Shown here one piece after another: positions 51,220 to 61,796 of a stretch of 64,000 bases of DNA. The DNA comes from Pachysolen tannophilus NRRL Y-2460. Its lineage: Eukaryota; Ascomycota; Pichiomycetes; Alaninales; Pachysolenaceae. The DNA lies in assembly GCA_001661245.1 (NCBI GenBank), contig KV454016.1, positions 433,381 to 497,380 on the forward strand. Reading direction: 5' to 3'. The notes beneath the pieces were generated by a model. The model worked only from the letters and a program-made list of their open reading frames with translations, ran no database searches and was not told the origin of the DNA. The first letter of the stretch is position 1, and each line of letters starts with the position of its first letter. The position numbers were made by a program, and so were the translations under genes.

Positions 51220-53736
51220 ATGGCGGGTGAGACACGTAATGGGTGCCTAGGGGATGTGAAGAGGGCTAATGGTTCTGATCGGTTATTTGAAAACTTTAAG
51301 GTTTTAATTGTGGAATCGTTGAAACTACCGCGCATAGAGATTGATATTTTACAAAAAATGTTGAACGAGAATGGGTGTCAAGAAACAGTGATCAACGGCG
51401 GGTTGATTGATGAATTAGTTGGGAGCTTAGAGTTTACACATGTTGTTTCCAATAGTGTTGATTTTCCTGGGTATGGTTTTGCAGATAAAAATATGATCCC
51501 AGTGGTTACTTCTAATTGGATAGAGTCTTCAGTACAAGAGAAAAGATTGTTACCACTTCGTCCTTATTCACCTGATGATAAGTATTTCTTGAAAGATGTC
51601 TTTATAACTGTTGTAGGATTACCTGCTGGAGATGTGGAGCTGATACATGGTGGTGTTCGGGCATTTGGAGGTCAGTTCCATGATCAATTGACAAATTTTA
51701 CAACACATATTATAACAACAAATATGGATAATAGTTTTTGTGAAGTGGCATTAGCGTGTAACAAAAGTGGCGATTCCAATATTAAGATTGTGGTGCCCCA
51801 TTGGATTGAAGACTGTTTTAAACTGGGGGTAAAATTATTGGATGATCCCTATGTGCTTCCTGATCCAAAAATTTTACAGAAAAATCATAATAAATTTGGC
51901 AAAAAAACTTGGTCATTATTTCAAAAAAAAACTGTTTTTATCAGTTCTGATTTGGAGTTGACTGAAACGATTAGGGATTGCATAAGTGAAATTATCAACT
52001 CTGCTGATGGTAAAGTTGTAGATGATGTTGAATCCGCCAATTGTTATATTGGTAAATACCGTGAGGGTAAAGATTTTTTAAAAGCTTCAAATAAACCCGA
52101 TGTTATTGTTGGGAATCTTAATTGGCTATATTGGATGTTAGCACATAATGAATGGTCATTACCTACTGCTAACTTATTACATTACCCTTATGTTAAAGAT
52201 GGATTGCCACAATTTAACAAATTTTTCATTAGTACTACAAATTATACTGGAGATTCAAGATTTTATCTTAGTACTTTAATAGAGTCAATGGGTGGGAATT
52301 TTACTAAAACTTTAAAGCCTACGAACACTCATTTGATATGTGCAAGACCTGTTGGTAAGAAATATGAAGCTGCTAAGAAATGGGGGAAAGAAAATAATAT
52401 TCATATAGTTAATCATCTTTGGTTAGAAGATACTTATACGAATTGGAAAATTCAAGATGAGACTCTGTCTAGATATGCTACAAGCTTCCCAAAGGTGCAA
52501 GCATTGGGCCAAATGCCATTAGATGTACAAATCTTAAAACAGTTTTATAAGAAAGAGGTAAACACGCCCCTTAAGAAGGATAAATTACCAACAAAAACAA
52601 CAAAAACAACAACATCAACAATAACAAAGGAACTACAATCAAAGCCATCTTCGAGTCCAAAATCAACAACTCCCATCATAGAAGAACGTGGGAACCCAGT
52701 ACATACTACGTCTGCTTCTACATCTCCTCCATCAACATCAGCATCAACTTCTAGATCTGCAAAATTGAAGGCGTCTGCGAAATTGCATTCCGATATGGAA
52801 GATTTAAATGAATTCCAGAAACTGAATAAAAATTCTCATCATGATAAAAGTCCAAAGTTGCCTTCAGAAATGGAGGAATTGAAAAATTTGAAAAAAATTA
52901 ATAAACAAAATGTTAAAAAGAGAAATTCACCAGATCTTTCACAAGATAATAACGAAATGGGAAATGAGGAAAATCATAAAAGACAAAAACAAAAAACAAC
53001 AGAAACGAAAAAGAAACCATATAATATAGTTGCATTAGCTACAGGCTGTGAAAATGATATTGAATTTTCTTCTTGGAATTTGAAATTACTATCAAAATTT
53101 GGTATCAAAATTATTGAAGAAGTTTCTGATTTAAATCAAACACTTAAACGAGATCAACTTTTAACAATAATTGCTCCAAAAATTCTAAGAACAGAAAAAT
53201 TTTTAACCGGATTAAGTTATAAACTTGAAAATTTATTAACTCCAGATTTTTTAAACGATGTAATTGATCTATACAAAGAAGGTGAAGAGCAAGATCAACA
53301 ACTTTTGGATGTTCCATCTCCACAAAAATACAACTTGTGTAAATTTATCGATTATAAAGATGTGAAATTAAAGGATATTTGGCAAGAACCTTCCGAGTCC
53401 AAGATTTTGGATTTAATTTCAAAATCTCAAGAAAATTCACAAATTTTTAAAAATAAACAAATCTTTATCTTAGGAACAAACCACGACAAATCCAAAAACG
53501 CGGCATACGCAAGAATTTTATCAGCCCATGGATCTGTTCCACCAATGATTAGTTCCAAGCCTACAGATATCATTGAAGCTATCCAAGAAAATAACGAATC
53601 TTACTTGCTATGCAATGACAAAAAATTGATAACTGCTTTCAACAAGGCATTGAAAAGCAAAAAAAAATTGAAAATAAAAATCAAAGACTGGGATTGGTTT
53701 GTCAAACGCATATTTAGAGAAGTTGAAGTAGAATAA
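51220..53736 (+). CDS. RTT107: Multi-BRCT DNA-damage scaffold Rtt107/Brc1
   Basis: The 838-residue protein starts at ATG 51220 (MAGETRNGCLGDVKRAN). Four BRCT repeats fill the N-terminal 440 residues: VVTSNWIESSVQEKR, VVGLPAGDVELIHGG with VVPHWIEDCFKLG, GNLNWLYWMLAHNEW, and IESMGGNFTKTLKPTNTHLICA with NHLWLEDTYTNW. A Ser/Thr/Lys-rich linker (about 450-600) follows. Two C-terminal BRCTs include WNLKLLSKFGIKI and ARILSAHGSVPP. Rtt107 binds gamma-H2A through the C-terminal pair and scaffolds Slx4 and the Smc5/6 complex at stalled forks. The order of domains and W-x-x-x-C/S signatures support the call. The gene diverges from SNX4. Confidence 0.9.
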   Translation: MAGETRNGCLGDVKRANGSDRLFENFKVLIVESLKLPRIEIDILQKMLNENGCQETVINGGLIDELVGSLEFTHVVSNSVDFPGYGFADKNMIPVVTSNWIESSVQEKRLLPLRPYSPDDKYFLKDVFITVVGLPAGDVELIHGGVRAFGGQFHDQLTNFTTHIITTNMDNSFCEVALACNKSGDSNIKIVVPHWIEDCFKLGVKLLDDPYVLPDPKILQKNHNKFGKKTWSLFQKKTVFISSDLELTETIRDCISEIINSADGKVVDDVESANCYIGKYREGKDFLKASNKPDVIVGNLNWLYWMLAHNEWSLPTANLLHYPYVKDGLPQFNKFFISTTNYTGDSRFYLSTLIESMGGNFTKTLKPTNTHLICARPVGKKYEAAKKWGKENNIHIVNHLWLEDTYTNWKIQDETLSRYATSFPKVQALGQMPLDVQILKQFYKKEVNTPLKKDKLPTKTTKTTTSTITKELQSKPSSSPKSTTPIIEERGNPVHTTSASTSPPSTSASTSRSAKLKASAKLHSDMEDLNEFQKLNKNSHHDKSPKLPSEMEELKNLKKINKQNVKKRNSPDLSQDNNEMGNEENHKRQKQKTTETKKKPYNIVALATGCENDIEFSSWNLKLLSKFGIKIIEEVSDLNQTLKRDQLLTIIAPKILRTEKFLTGLSYKLENLLTPDFLNDVIDLYKEGEEQDQQLLDVPSPQKYNLCKFIDYKDVKLKDIWQEPSESKILDLISKSQENSQIFKNKQIFILGTNHDKSKNAAYARILSAHGSVPPMISSKPTDIIEAIQENNESYLLCNDKKLITAFNKALKSKKKLKIKIKDWDWFVKRIFREVEVE

Positions 53737-53743
53737 TTTTATC

Positions 53744-53779
<36 letters not shown>

Positions 53780-54436
53780 ATTTATATATTTATATAAATA
53801 CATAGGAACTTTTTTTTTTTCCATATTACATAATCAGCACAAACAATAATACCATTTTTTTTGCAAATGATGTATTGAGCTTTTTTAGTTTTTTAATTCT
53901 TCAATTTTTTTTTTTCTCTCCTTTTAGGCCTCTTAGCATTTTAACATTTTTAGCATTCTGAAAGTTCTCAGTGTTTTCAACGTGTTAACCTGCATCTTGG
54001 GAGAAGATTAATCCGAGACCGCCCTCTTTCTCAGGAAAAAGTCCTGCAATAGACAGAGGAATATACCGCTACAAAATCATATCGGAGGAAAAAATCCTGA
54101 TTGAAAAGATCTTAAAGTTCTCATAGCCGGAGCAGATCATCCGCTACTTTCCAGATTCGGAACTCGTTCTCTGTGCATTAGCCACTTCTGCAATCAACGT
54201 ATTCCGTTTAAAAAGGTTTTTCTCAAATGAATCTTTTTTTTTATTTTTTTTGAGGACTTTAATGGCTAGAGCACAATTGCTTACAGTATATAAAGTATGA
54301 ACATTCCATATAAGATTTATTATACAATTCGTATTTAATATAAGTAAAATATATATTAATATATTTTTAATTATTAATATTATTCTAGTTGGTTTTTGAT
54401 ACCTATACATAGATATTTACAAACTTTTGAAAGAAA
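53737..54436. promoter_or_regulatory. RTT107 3' / GND1 5' region
   Basis: These 700 bp begin with a long TA tract at about 53745-53795. Between about 53935 and 54180 the composition becomes markedly less AT-rich. That block holds two copies of a short stem-loop, AGGA-loop-TCCT, at 54032-54046 and 54086-54098. From 54240 to the GND1 start the sequence is again AT-rich. No ORF with protein features was found. Confidence 0.5.
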
Positions 54437-54599
54437 ATGAGTGCTCCAAAGTATGTATTAGAAATTGGATTTGTTCAATTGAATGAATGATCGTTGAATT
54501 TTAAAGTTGTCGGGAAAAAAGAAAAAAAAAGACGAGAAACAGCAAATGTACGAAATTTTTATTGAAATTTATTACTCCACTTGAATCAATTGATTAAAT

Positions 54600-54634
<35 letters not shown>

Positions 54635-56369
54635 TTTTTTTTTGCAGTTGATGAAGAAGGAGATTTGATTAGTTGGTTCATGCTCAGATCCAGTAATTGG
54701 TTGCTGGGTGGTTTAATGCAACTGAATCAGAACTTTCGTAGAACTGCAATTGACCGGTTAAAAAAAGTGGTACATATGGTTAATTATAAGATGGTACCTG
54801 AAGTAAAGTTAGTCAATTTGTCTGTTTTTCGTTGTATTTTTTTTTTTTCTTCTTTTTTGTTGATACACATATACTAACGTTTTCCAATAATTTTTTTTTT
54901 TCAGAGGTGATATCGGTCTTATTGGATTGGCCGTTATGGGTCAAAATTTGATCTTAAATGCTGCTGACCACGGATATACAGTTGTTGCTTTCAACAGAAC
55001 AGTTTCTAAAGTTGACCATTTCTTGGCAAATGAAGCCAAGGGCAAATCAATCATTGGTGCTCATTCTGTTGAAGAATTAGTTGCCAACTTGAAAAGACCA
55101 AGAAGAATTATTTTGTTGGTCAAGGCAGGAGCTGCAGTTGATGCATTTATTCAAAGTTTACTTCCTCATTTGGAGAAAGGTGATATCATCATTGATGGAG
55201 GTAACTCCCATTTCCCAGACACTAACCGTCGTTTTGAAGAGTTGAAGGAACAAGGTATTTTGTTTGTTGGTTCTGGTGTTTCTGGTGGTGAAGAAGGTGC
55301 TAGATATGGTCCTTCATTGATGCCAGGTGGTCATAAAGATGCTTGGCCACATATTAAGGAAATTTTCCAAGCCATTGCTGCCAAGTCTGATGGTGAGCCA
55401 TGTTGTGATTGGGTTGGTGATGCAGGTGCTGGTCATTACGTTAAAATGGTTCACAATGGTATTGAATATGGTGATATGCAATTGATTTGTGAAGCTTACG
55501 ATTTATTAAAAAGAGTTGGTGGTTTTGAAGATAAAGAAATTTCTGATATTTTTGCCAAATGGAATAAAGGTGTTTTAGATTCCTTTTTAATTGAAATTTC
55601 TAGAGATATTTTGAAATACAATGATACCGATGGAACTCCATTGGTTGAAAAAATCTTGGATACTGCAGGTCAAAAGGGTACTGGTAAATGGACTGCCATC
55701 AATGCTTTAGATTTAGGTATGCCAGTTACCTTAATTGGAGAGGCTGTCTTTGCAAGATGTTTATCTGCTATAAAATCTGAACGTACTAGAGCTTCAAAAG
55801 TTTTGGGAGGACCAACGATTCCTAAAGATGCAATCAAGGATAAACAAGCTTTTGTTGATGAATTGGAACAAGCCTTATACGCTTCCAAGATTATCTCATA
55901 TGCTCAAGGTTTCATGTTGATTAGAGAAGCAGCCAGAGATTACAAATGGGATTTGAATTTCCCATCCATCGCTTTAATGTGGAGAGGTGGTTGTATTATT
56001 AGATCTGTCTTTTTAGGTGAAATCACAGCAGCATACCGTCAACACCCAGATTTGGAAAACTTGTTGTTCCATCCTTTCTTCAACAACGCCATCACCAAGG
56101 CCCAATCTGGCTGGAGATCAACAGTCTCAAAGGCTGTCCAATACGGTGTTCCAACTCCTGCATTCTCCACTGCCTTGGCCTTCTACGACGGTTACAGATC
56201 AGAAAGATTACCTGCAAACTTATTACAAGCACAAAGAGATTACTTTGGAGCCCACACTTTCCAAGTCTTACCAGAAGCTGCTAATGACCACTTGAAGGTT
56301 GGTAGCAACATCCACGTAAACTGGACTGGTAAAGGTGGTAACGTCTCGGCAAGTAGCTACGAAGCTTAA
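54437..56369 (+). CDS. GND1: 6-phosphogluconate dehydrogenase (decarboxylating), two exons
   Basis: Exon 1 is 54437-54450 (ATG AGT GCT CCA AA) and exon 2 is 54905-56369. The join reads MSAPKGDIGLIGLAVMGQNL, matching other fungal Gnd1 N-termini, and gives 492 aa (yeast 489). The dinucleotide-binding G-L-A-V-M-G is followed by AFNRTVSKVD, GGNSHFPDT, GVSGGEEGARYGPS and the catalytic Lys region YVKMVHNGIEYGDMQ. The C-terminal block includes WTGKGGNVSASSYEA. The enzyme makes ribulose-5-phosphate and NADPH in the oxidative pentose phosphate pathway. There is no PTS1. The long intron contains a cassette-like segment (see the finding). I noticed no in-frame CTG in the catalytic core, as expected for a highly expressed gene in a CUG-reassigned yeast. 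Confidence 0.96.
54451..54904 (+). other. GND1: GND1 intron with internal cassette-like segment
   Basis: The 454-nt intron has donor GTATGT at 54451, a perfect TACTAAC at 54872-54878 and acceptor TTTCAG ending at 54904. About 54648-54801 inside it is less AT-rich and is bounded on the left by a T-rich tract ending GCAG and on the right by a GTAAAG donor-like site. Splicing exon 1 to the GCAG would give MSAPN then a stop. A candidate alternative exon is plausible; it is not proven. Confidence 0.9.
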
Positions 56370-57361
56370 AAAAAGAAAATGATGAGAAATCTTGCATATA
56401 TATATATATAAATATATATATATATGAATGAATATGCACCCGTAAATAAACAGGAATTACTTAACCTTTTTTTTTTTTTTTTTTTTATTCTTTTTTTTTC
56501 TATATAATATTATATTATTACTCTTAGTTCCTTGCCTTCCTTTAGCGATAAATTAAATTATTAAGATGTTCATCCTTTTTATCAATGATAATTATGTTTT
56601 TATAATCAATCATATCTTGTCCACATTACTAACTCAACAATATGTATGTACGTATGTCTGTATGTATGTACATACGTATATCATGATTAGTACCGAAATC
56701 GATGGACCCCTCACAAAAGACGACATTTTGTGATTTTTCAATTTTTTTTTTTTTTTTCGAGATTTTTCCACCGCACAAATTCTGCGGGAAACTTGTCTTT
56801 CGGGGGAAAATCACTCTGCAAACCGGATAGACATCTTACTCAAAAGAAAAAAAGAGAAAAAAAAAAAAAAAACTACCTCTGAGTATCCGGACATCCCGTC
56901 TATCTGCTTTCCCGCCAGCTTGCCGCCTGTCTCTGTGTCTCTCTTTCGGCCACATCTCCGTCCACTTTTTTTTTTTCTTTATTTCCTTATTAGCACTAAA
57001 GTGCAGTAGCAGCAAAAATGAAAATAAAATAAAAAAGTGTGTGTTCTGTGTCCGAATAGTGCGGGCCTCTCTTTATTGACGTTTTGGACACATCATCAGA
57101 ACTATGATTTTTTCAGCGGTACTTATAAATTTGAGATACGTATACTTTTTAATATATATATATATATATATAAGTTAAATCATATTTTTAAAAACAAAAA
57201 ACAAAAGGCAATTTCTCTTGTATTTCCATTAATATTTAGTTGTTAGTGGATTAATTCGTTGGCGTTTAATTTTTTATTTTTTGTACTTGATTTTTATTTG
57301 GGTGTTTTTAATTTAAAATTGTCTTTGATTTGTTTGTAATAAATCATCCATCGTATATATA
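56370..57361. promoter_or_regulatory. GND1 3' / KAR2 5' region
   Basis: These 992 bp begin with TATATATATA tracts and poly(T) after GND1. From about 56750 the KAR2 side has several GAA/TTC half-sites (near 56780-56810, ATTCTGCGGGAAAC and TTTCGGGGGAAAA), spaced irregularly and so not a canonical heat-shock element. TGACGT lies at 57077-57082 and CAGCGGTAC near 57113. Either could be related to unfolded-protein or heat-shock control expected for KAR2, but neither is a firm match to the yeast UPRE. Confidence 0.4.
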
Positions 57362-59350
57362 ATGTTTAACGTTAACCGCTGTTTGTTGACGGTGGCCGTT
57401 GCGCTATATGCTGTTTTGTTGATAGTTCTCCCATTATCCTCGCAGCAAGTCCAGGCTGATGAGGTTGAAAACTATGGGACGGTGATTGGTATTGATTTGG
57501 GTACCACTTATTCTTGTGTTGGTGTTATGAAATCAGGTAAGGTTGAAATTTTAGCTAATGATCAAGGTAATAGAATAACTCCATCTTATGTTGCTTTTAC
57601 AAAAGATGAGAGATTGGTTGGTGATGCTGCAAAGAATCAGGCTGCTTCGAATCCTAAAAACACTGTTTTCGATATCAAGAGATTGATTGGTTTGAAGTTT
57701 AATGATAAATCGGTTCAAAAAGATTTAGCTCATTATCCGTTCACAGTTGTTAATCAAGGTGGTAAACCAGTGGTTGAAGTTGAAGTAAATGGTAAGGATA
57801 GAACTTTTACTCCAGAAGAAATTTCTGGTATGATCTTGGGTAAAATGAAACAAATTGCTGAAGATTATTTAGGTAAACCTGTAACTCATGCTGTTGTCAC
57901 TGTCCCTGCATATTTCAACGATGCTCAACGTCAAGCCACCAAAGATGCCGGTACCATTGCTGGATTAAACGTCTTACGTATTGTCAATGAACCTACTGCC
58001 GCTGCAATTGCCTACGGTTTAGATAAGACCGATAAGGAAAAGCAAATCATTGTTTATGATTTGGGTGGAGGTACTTTTGATGTTTCTTTATTAACTATTG
58101 AAGGTGGTGTCTTTGAAGTTTTGGCCACAGCTGGTGATACCCATCTTGGTGGTCAAGATTTTGATTTCAGAGTTGTTAGACATTTCGTTAAAATTTTTAA
58201 GAAAAAGCATGGAATTGATATCACCGATAATGCAAAAGCTGTTAGTAAATTAAAACGTGAAGTAGAAAAGGCAAAACGTACATTATCTTCTCAAATGTCA
58301 ACTAGAATTGAAATTGATTCATTTGTTGATGGTATTGATTTCTCTGAAACTTTAACCAGAGCTAAATTTGAAGAATTGAATATACAATTATTTAAAAATA
58401 CATTGAAACCAGTTGAACAAGTCTTAAAAGATGCTGGTGTTAAAAAGGAAGATATTGATGATATTGTACTTGTTGGTGGTTCCACAAGAATTCCAAAAGT
58501 TCAAGAATTGTTGGAATCATTCTTTAACAATAAAAAGGCTTCCAAAGGTATTAACCCTGATGAAGCTGTTGCTTATGGTGCTGCTGTACAAGCAGGTGTC
58601 TTGTCAGGTGAAGAAGGTGCTGATGATATTGTCTTATTAGATGTTAACCCATTGACTTTAGGTATTGAAACAACTGGTGGTGTTATGACTACTTTAATTG
58701 GTAGAAACACTGTTATTCCAACAAAGAAGAGTCAAATTTTCTCAACAGCAGCTGATAATCAACCAACTGTTTTAATTCAAGTTTATGAAGGTGAAAGAGC
58801 TTTAGCTAAGGATAATAACTTGTTAGGTAAGTTTGAATTGACTGGTATTCCACCAGCTCCAAGAGGTGTTCCACAAATTGAAGTCACATTTGTATTGGAT
58901 GCAAATGGTATCTTAAAAGTTTCTGCCACCGATAAAGGTACTGGTAAGAGTGAAGAAATTACTATTACAAATGATAAAGGTAGATTATCAAAAGATGAAA
59001 TTGAAAGAATGGTTGAAGAAGCTGAAAAATACAAGAAAGAAGATGAAGCTGTTAGAGAAAAAATCTTGGCTAAAAATTCATTAGAAAATCTTGTTTCTCA
59101 ATTGAAAACAGCTGAATGGTTGGAAAAAATTGATGAAGAAGATAAAGAAGCTTTAAATGATGCTATTTCAGAAACTGAAGAATGGTTGGATGATAATGAA
59201 GATGCTACTAAAGAAGAATACGATGAACAAAAAGATAAATTGAACAAAGTTTCAAGTAAGATTGCCGAAAAATTATACGGCGGTGCTGGTGGACCACCTG
59301 ATGAAGATGATGAAGATTTCGATGACGATTATGATCATGATGAATTGTGA
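57362..59350 (+). CDS. KAR2: ER Hsp70 chaperone BiP
   Basis: The 662-residue protein has an N-terminal hydrophobic signal (about residues 8-26; likely cleavage after VQA near 32). The Hsp70 ATPase domain follows ([66 protein letters not shown]). The substrate-binding domain has [20 protein letters not shown], and the protein ends in the ER-retrieval signal HDEL. BiP drives Sec61 translocation and ER folding. Reading through it I found no in-frame CTG codon. It is preceded by a long promoter. Length and motifs match fungal Kar2 (about 680 aa). Confidence 0.98.
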   Translation: MFNVNRCLLTVAVALYAVLLIVLPLSSQQVQADEVENYGTVIGIDLGTTYSCVGVMKSGKVEILANDQGNRITPSYVAFTKDERLVGDAAKNQAASNPKNTVFDIKRLIGLKFNDKSVQKDLAHYPFTVVNQGGKPVVEVEVNGKDRTFTPEEISGMILGKMKQIAEDYLGKPVTHAVVTVPAYFNDAQRQATKDAGTIAGLNVLRIVNEPTAAAIAYGLDKTDKEKQIIVYDLGGGTFDVSLLTIEGGVFEVLATAGDTHLGGQDFDFRVVRHFVKIFKKKHGIDITDNAKAVSKLKREVEKAKRTLSSQMSTRIEIDSFVDGIDFSETLTRAKFEELNIQLFKNTLKPVEQVLKDAGVKKEDIDDIVLVGGSTRIPKVQELLESFFNNKKASKGINPDEAVAYGAAVQAGVLSGEEGADDIVLLDVNPLTLGIETTGGVMTTLIGRNTVIPTKKSQIFSTAADNQPTVLIQVYEGERALAKDNNLLGKFELTGIPPAPRGVPQIEVTFVLDANGILKVSATDKGTGKSEEITITNDKGRLSKDEIERMVEEAEKYKKEDEAVREKILAKNSLENLVSQLKTAEWLEKIDEEDKEALNDAISETEEWLDDNEDATKEEYDEQKDKLNKVSSKIAEKLYGGAGGPPDEDDEDFDDDYDHDEL

Positions 59351-59876
59351 TTAAAATTTTTAAAATATCACTTAGCTCTGATTGAAACTTGGAAATGAAA
59401 AAGAATTTGAAATAAAAAATAAAAAAATTGAATTATATTTCAAAGAAAAAGAGGTCTTTTTTTTGTAAATTTTTTTGTATTGTTCTCATTTTTATATATT
59501 ATATATATATATTATCTTCTTTTTTACCCTTCTCTTCTTCTTTGATTTACTATATATTTTCTTGTTTTCTTAATAGTCCATATAATTTTTTTACAGTTTG
59601 TTCATAATTCTTATATATATATATATAATTACTAGATAGCAAGAATTCAATAATCAGTTACAAAAATTGTTGATTATATATCTAAAACCATGATAAACTT
59701 CAATTTCAATTTCAACTTCAACTTCTTCTTTCTTCATTTAACTTATAAATTCTGTCGTGTAGATCTTTGTAAGTTTCTCTATCAGACAAGCCACATTTTG
59801 ATAACATCTTTAAATATATATATATATATCATCAAATTGGCAGTGTAGGAAGATATTGTTATCTTGATCAGATCTC
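59351..59876. promoter_or_regulatory. VPS9 upstream region
   Basis: These 526 bp follow KAR2. TATATTATATATATATATT lies near 59498-59513, TATATATATATATA near 59613-59627, and a run of AATTTCAATTTCAACTTCAACTTC repeats near 59700-59725. No gene was seen. Confidence 0.45.
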
Positions 59877-61712
59877 ATGTCATCCAATAACGCTAAAGGT
59901 AAAGGTAAAGTGAAAGTTGGAGTTGGAGCTGGAGTTGAAAATAGTGATGGGCTAGGGAATTTGGTAATGCTACAGCCTGGAAGTATGAAGAAAACAACAA
60001 ACAATTCTTTTAACCCAAACAAGTCTAAAGCTGAAATAGAACAGTTGGGTATAACTTGTTATAACGATAATGAAGCGGATAATTTATTGCAGCTAGATGT
60101 TGTCGATGATGGTGAAGACTCAAGTACGGATAATAGTGATGGAGAGGAGTCCAGTCAAATGTCTTTGTTTGGTACTACCACTACTACTACTTCTACTAGT
60201 GAGGATGAGTTTATTGTGTTGGGAAAAAATGATAATACAAAATTGGATACTATTGAAAATAGTGATACCAGAAAGGTTTCTTCTGGGTCTTTGAATGGGA
60301 ATTTGAGACCATTTAATCTAAGACTGTCTTCTCAATTACAATTACAACAATTTGATTTTAATTTTTTCCTTAATCAATTAAAAGTGAAAAATTGTGAACC
60401 GATTTTGAAATATATTAAATCTTTTTTAACTCAATTTCAAAAAAAAAATTGGAATGTCGATGAACAAGTTAAATTGATTAAAGATTTTGAAAAATTCATA
60501 TATGAAAAGATAATTACCATTAGACCTTTCAATGAGTATCATGAACGATATCAATTGGATAATATAAAAGAAGGTTTTGAAAAATTAATAACAACAAGAG
60601 TTTACAGGCAAATTTTCTCTCCAGTGATACCAAAAAAGAATCTTTCTGAAAAACATCAACAAGAAGATTTGCTTGTAGATTTGAAATTGAAACAAAATCT
60701 TTCTAGATTCAAATGGTTAGAGCCAAGACACTTGGATTTGCCTGAATCATTAATCACTGATGGATCATCTGTTTCATTTATTAAATCAAGTGTTGAAGAG
60801 TTGAACAAGTTAAATAAATATAGATCACCAAGAGATAAGATAATTTGCTTTTTGAATTGTTGTAAATTGATATTCATTCTCATCAGGCAACAATATCAGA
60901 AAAATAAATTAACAGAGAATGCTGATTCTTTAATTCCGGCTACTATATACGTTATTTTACAAGCTCAGCCAAAATATTTGTTTTCAAATTTAAATTATAT
61001 TGAAAGGTTCAGAAATGAAGCATTTTTACAAGGAGAGCCTTTGTACTATATAAGTACAATGAAATGTGCTTGTAATTTTTTAATAGATATCACAAAGGGA
61101 TCCCTAACAATTGATGAAGAAGAATATAATACAAAATTAAAGGAGGCTGAATTAAAAATAGCTGAAGATAAAATGGCAACGGTAGAGAAAATGAAAAACA
61201 AGACCGATTCTGAACTGGAAAATCAAAGTTCTATTTTGGGATTGTTGCCACAACAGTTCAATAATTTATCCCCACTAAATAATTTGAATCAAGAAACTCC
61301 TGCTACCCAATTTCTTTCGGATCAAGCTGAAATATTACAACAAAAATTATCGAATTTAAATTTAGGCAGTCAAAATAATTTGTTTTCAAATTTTTCAAAT
61401 CTTGTTAACAAATTTGGAAATACTCCATTGTTAGCATCTTCACCTTCATCCTCTTCTTCTTCAAATTCTTCACATTCTTCATCGTCATCTTCGCTTTCAT
61501 CAATTGGTCAATCTAATGGAGCATCTAATTACAGGCAGTACCAAGAACAAGATCAAGATCCTTTAGAACTGAATCATGTTTCTCAGCAGCTTATTGATGA
61601 CGTATCAGCCATGTTTCCTGATTTAGATAAAAATATTGTTGGTGATATTGTTGCTACGAAAGGTGGAAATATTGGAGAATGTGTTGATTTTTGTTTAGAA
61701 TTACAAGGTTGA
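59877..61712 (+). CDS. VPS9: Rab5-family guanine-nucleotide exchange factor Vps9
   Basis: The 611-residue protein has a Ser/Thr/Asp-rich N-terminus. A helical bundle precedes the VPS9 domain at about residues 215-430, with KLNKYRSPRDKIICFLNCCK, ENADSLIPATIYVILQAQP (the conserved Asp) and LNYIERFRNEAFLQGEPLYY (the conserved Tyr). A Ser run near 530-545 follows. A C-terminal CUE domain (about 570-611; LIDDVSAMFPDLDKNIVGDI) binds ubiquitin. Vps9 activates Vps21 (Rab5) in vacuolar protein sorting. Yeast Vps9 is 451 aa; the extra length is low-complexity sequence. The gene is convergent with NGL2. Confidence 0.94.
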   Translation: MSSNNAKGKGKVKVGVGAGVENSDGLGNLVMLQPGSMKKTTNNSFNPNKSKAEIEQLGITCYNDNEADNLLQLDVVDDGEDSSTDNSDGEESSQMSLFGTTTTTTSTSEDEFIVLGKNDNTKLDTIENSDTRKVSSGSLNGNLRPFNLRLSSQLQLQQFDFNFFLNQLKVKNCEPILKYIKSFLTQFQKKNWNVDEQVKLIKDFEKFIYEKIITIRPFNEYHERYQLDNIKEGFEKLITTRVYRQIFSPVIPKKNLSEKHQQEDLLVDLKLKQNLSRFKWLEPRHLDLPESLITDGSSVSFIKSSVEELNKLNKYRSPRDKIICFLNCCKLIFILIRQQYQKNKLTENADSLIPATIYVILQAQPKYLFSNLNYIERFRNEAFLQGEPLYYISTMKCACNFLIDITKGSLTIDEEEYNTKLKEAELKIAEDKMATVEKMKNKTDSELENQSSILGLLPQQFNNLSPLNNLNQETPATQFLSDQAEILQQKLSNLNLGSQNNLFSNFSNLVNKFGNTPLLASSPSSSSSSNSSHSSSSSSLSSIGQSNGASNYRQYQEQDQDPLELNHVSQQLIDDVSAMFPDLDKNIVGDIVATKGGNIGECVDFCLELQG

Positions 61713-61796
61713 AAAATAAATATAATACATATTTCTACATAAACTAATCTTTCCGTTTTATGAATATTCCTCAAAACTTTATACTTTGATTATTCA

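Noticed and set aside
54581-54877. A 98-codon ORF inside the GND1 intron as a gene
   Set aside because: It spans TA repeats, an acceptor-like site and the branch point, and cannot join exon 2 in frame. It is kept only as a possible alternative exon or RNA.
56750-57120. Canonical heat-shock element or UPRE in the KAR2 promoter
   Set aside because: GAA/TTC half-sites are present but not at the 5-bp spacing, and the CAGCG and TGACGT words match the known UPRE only partly.
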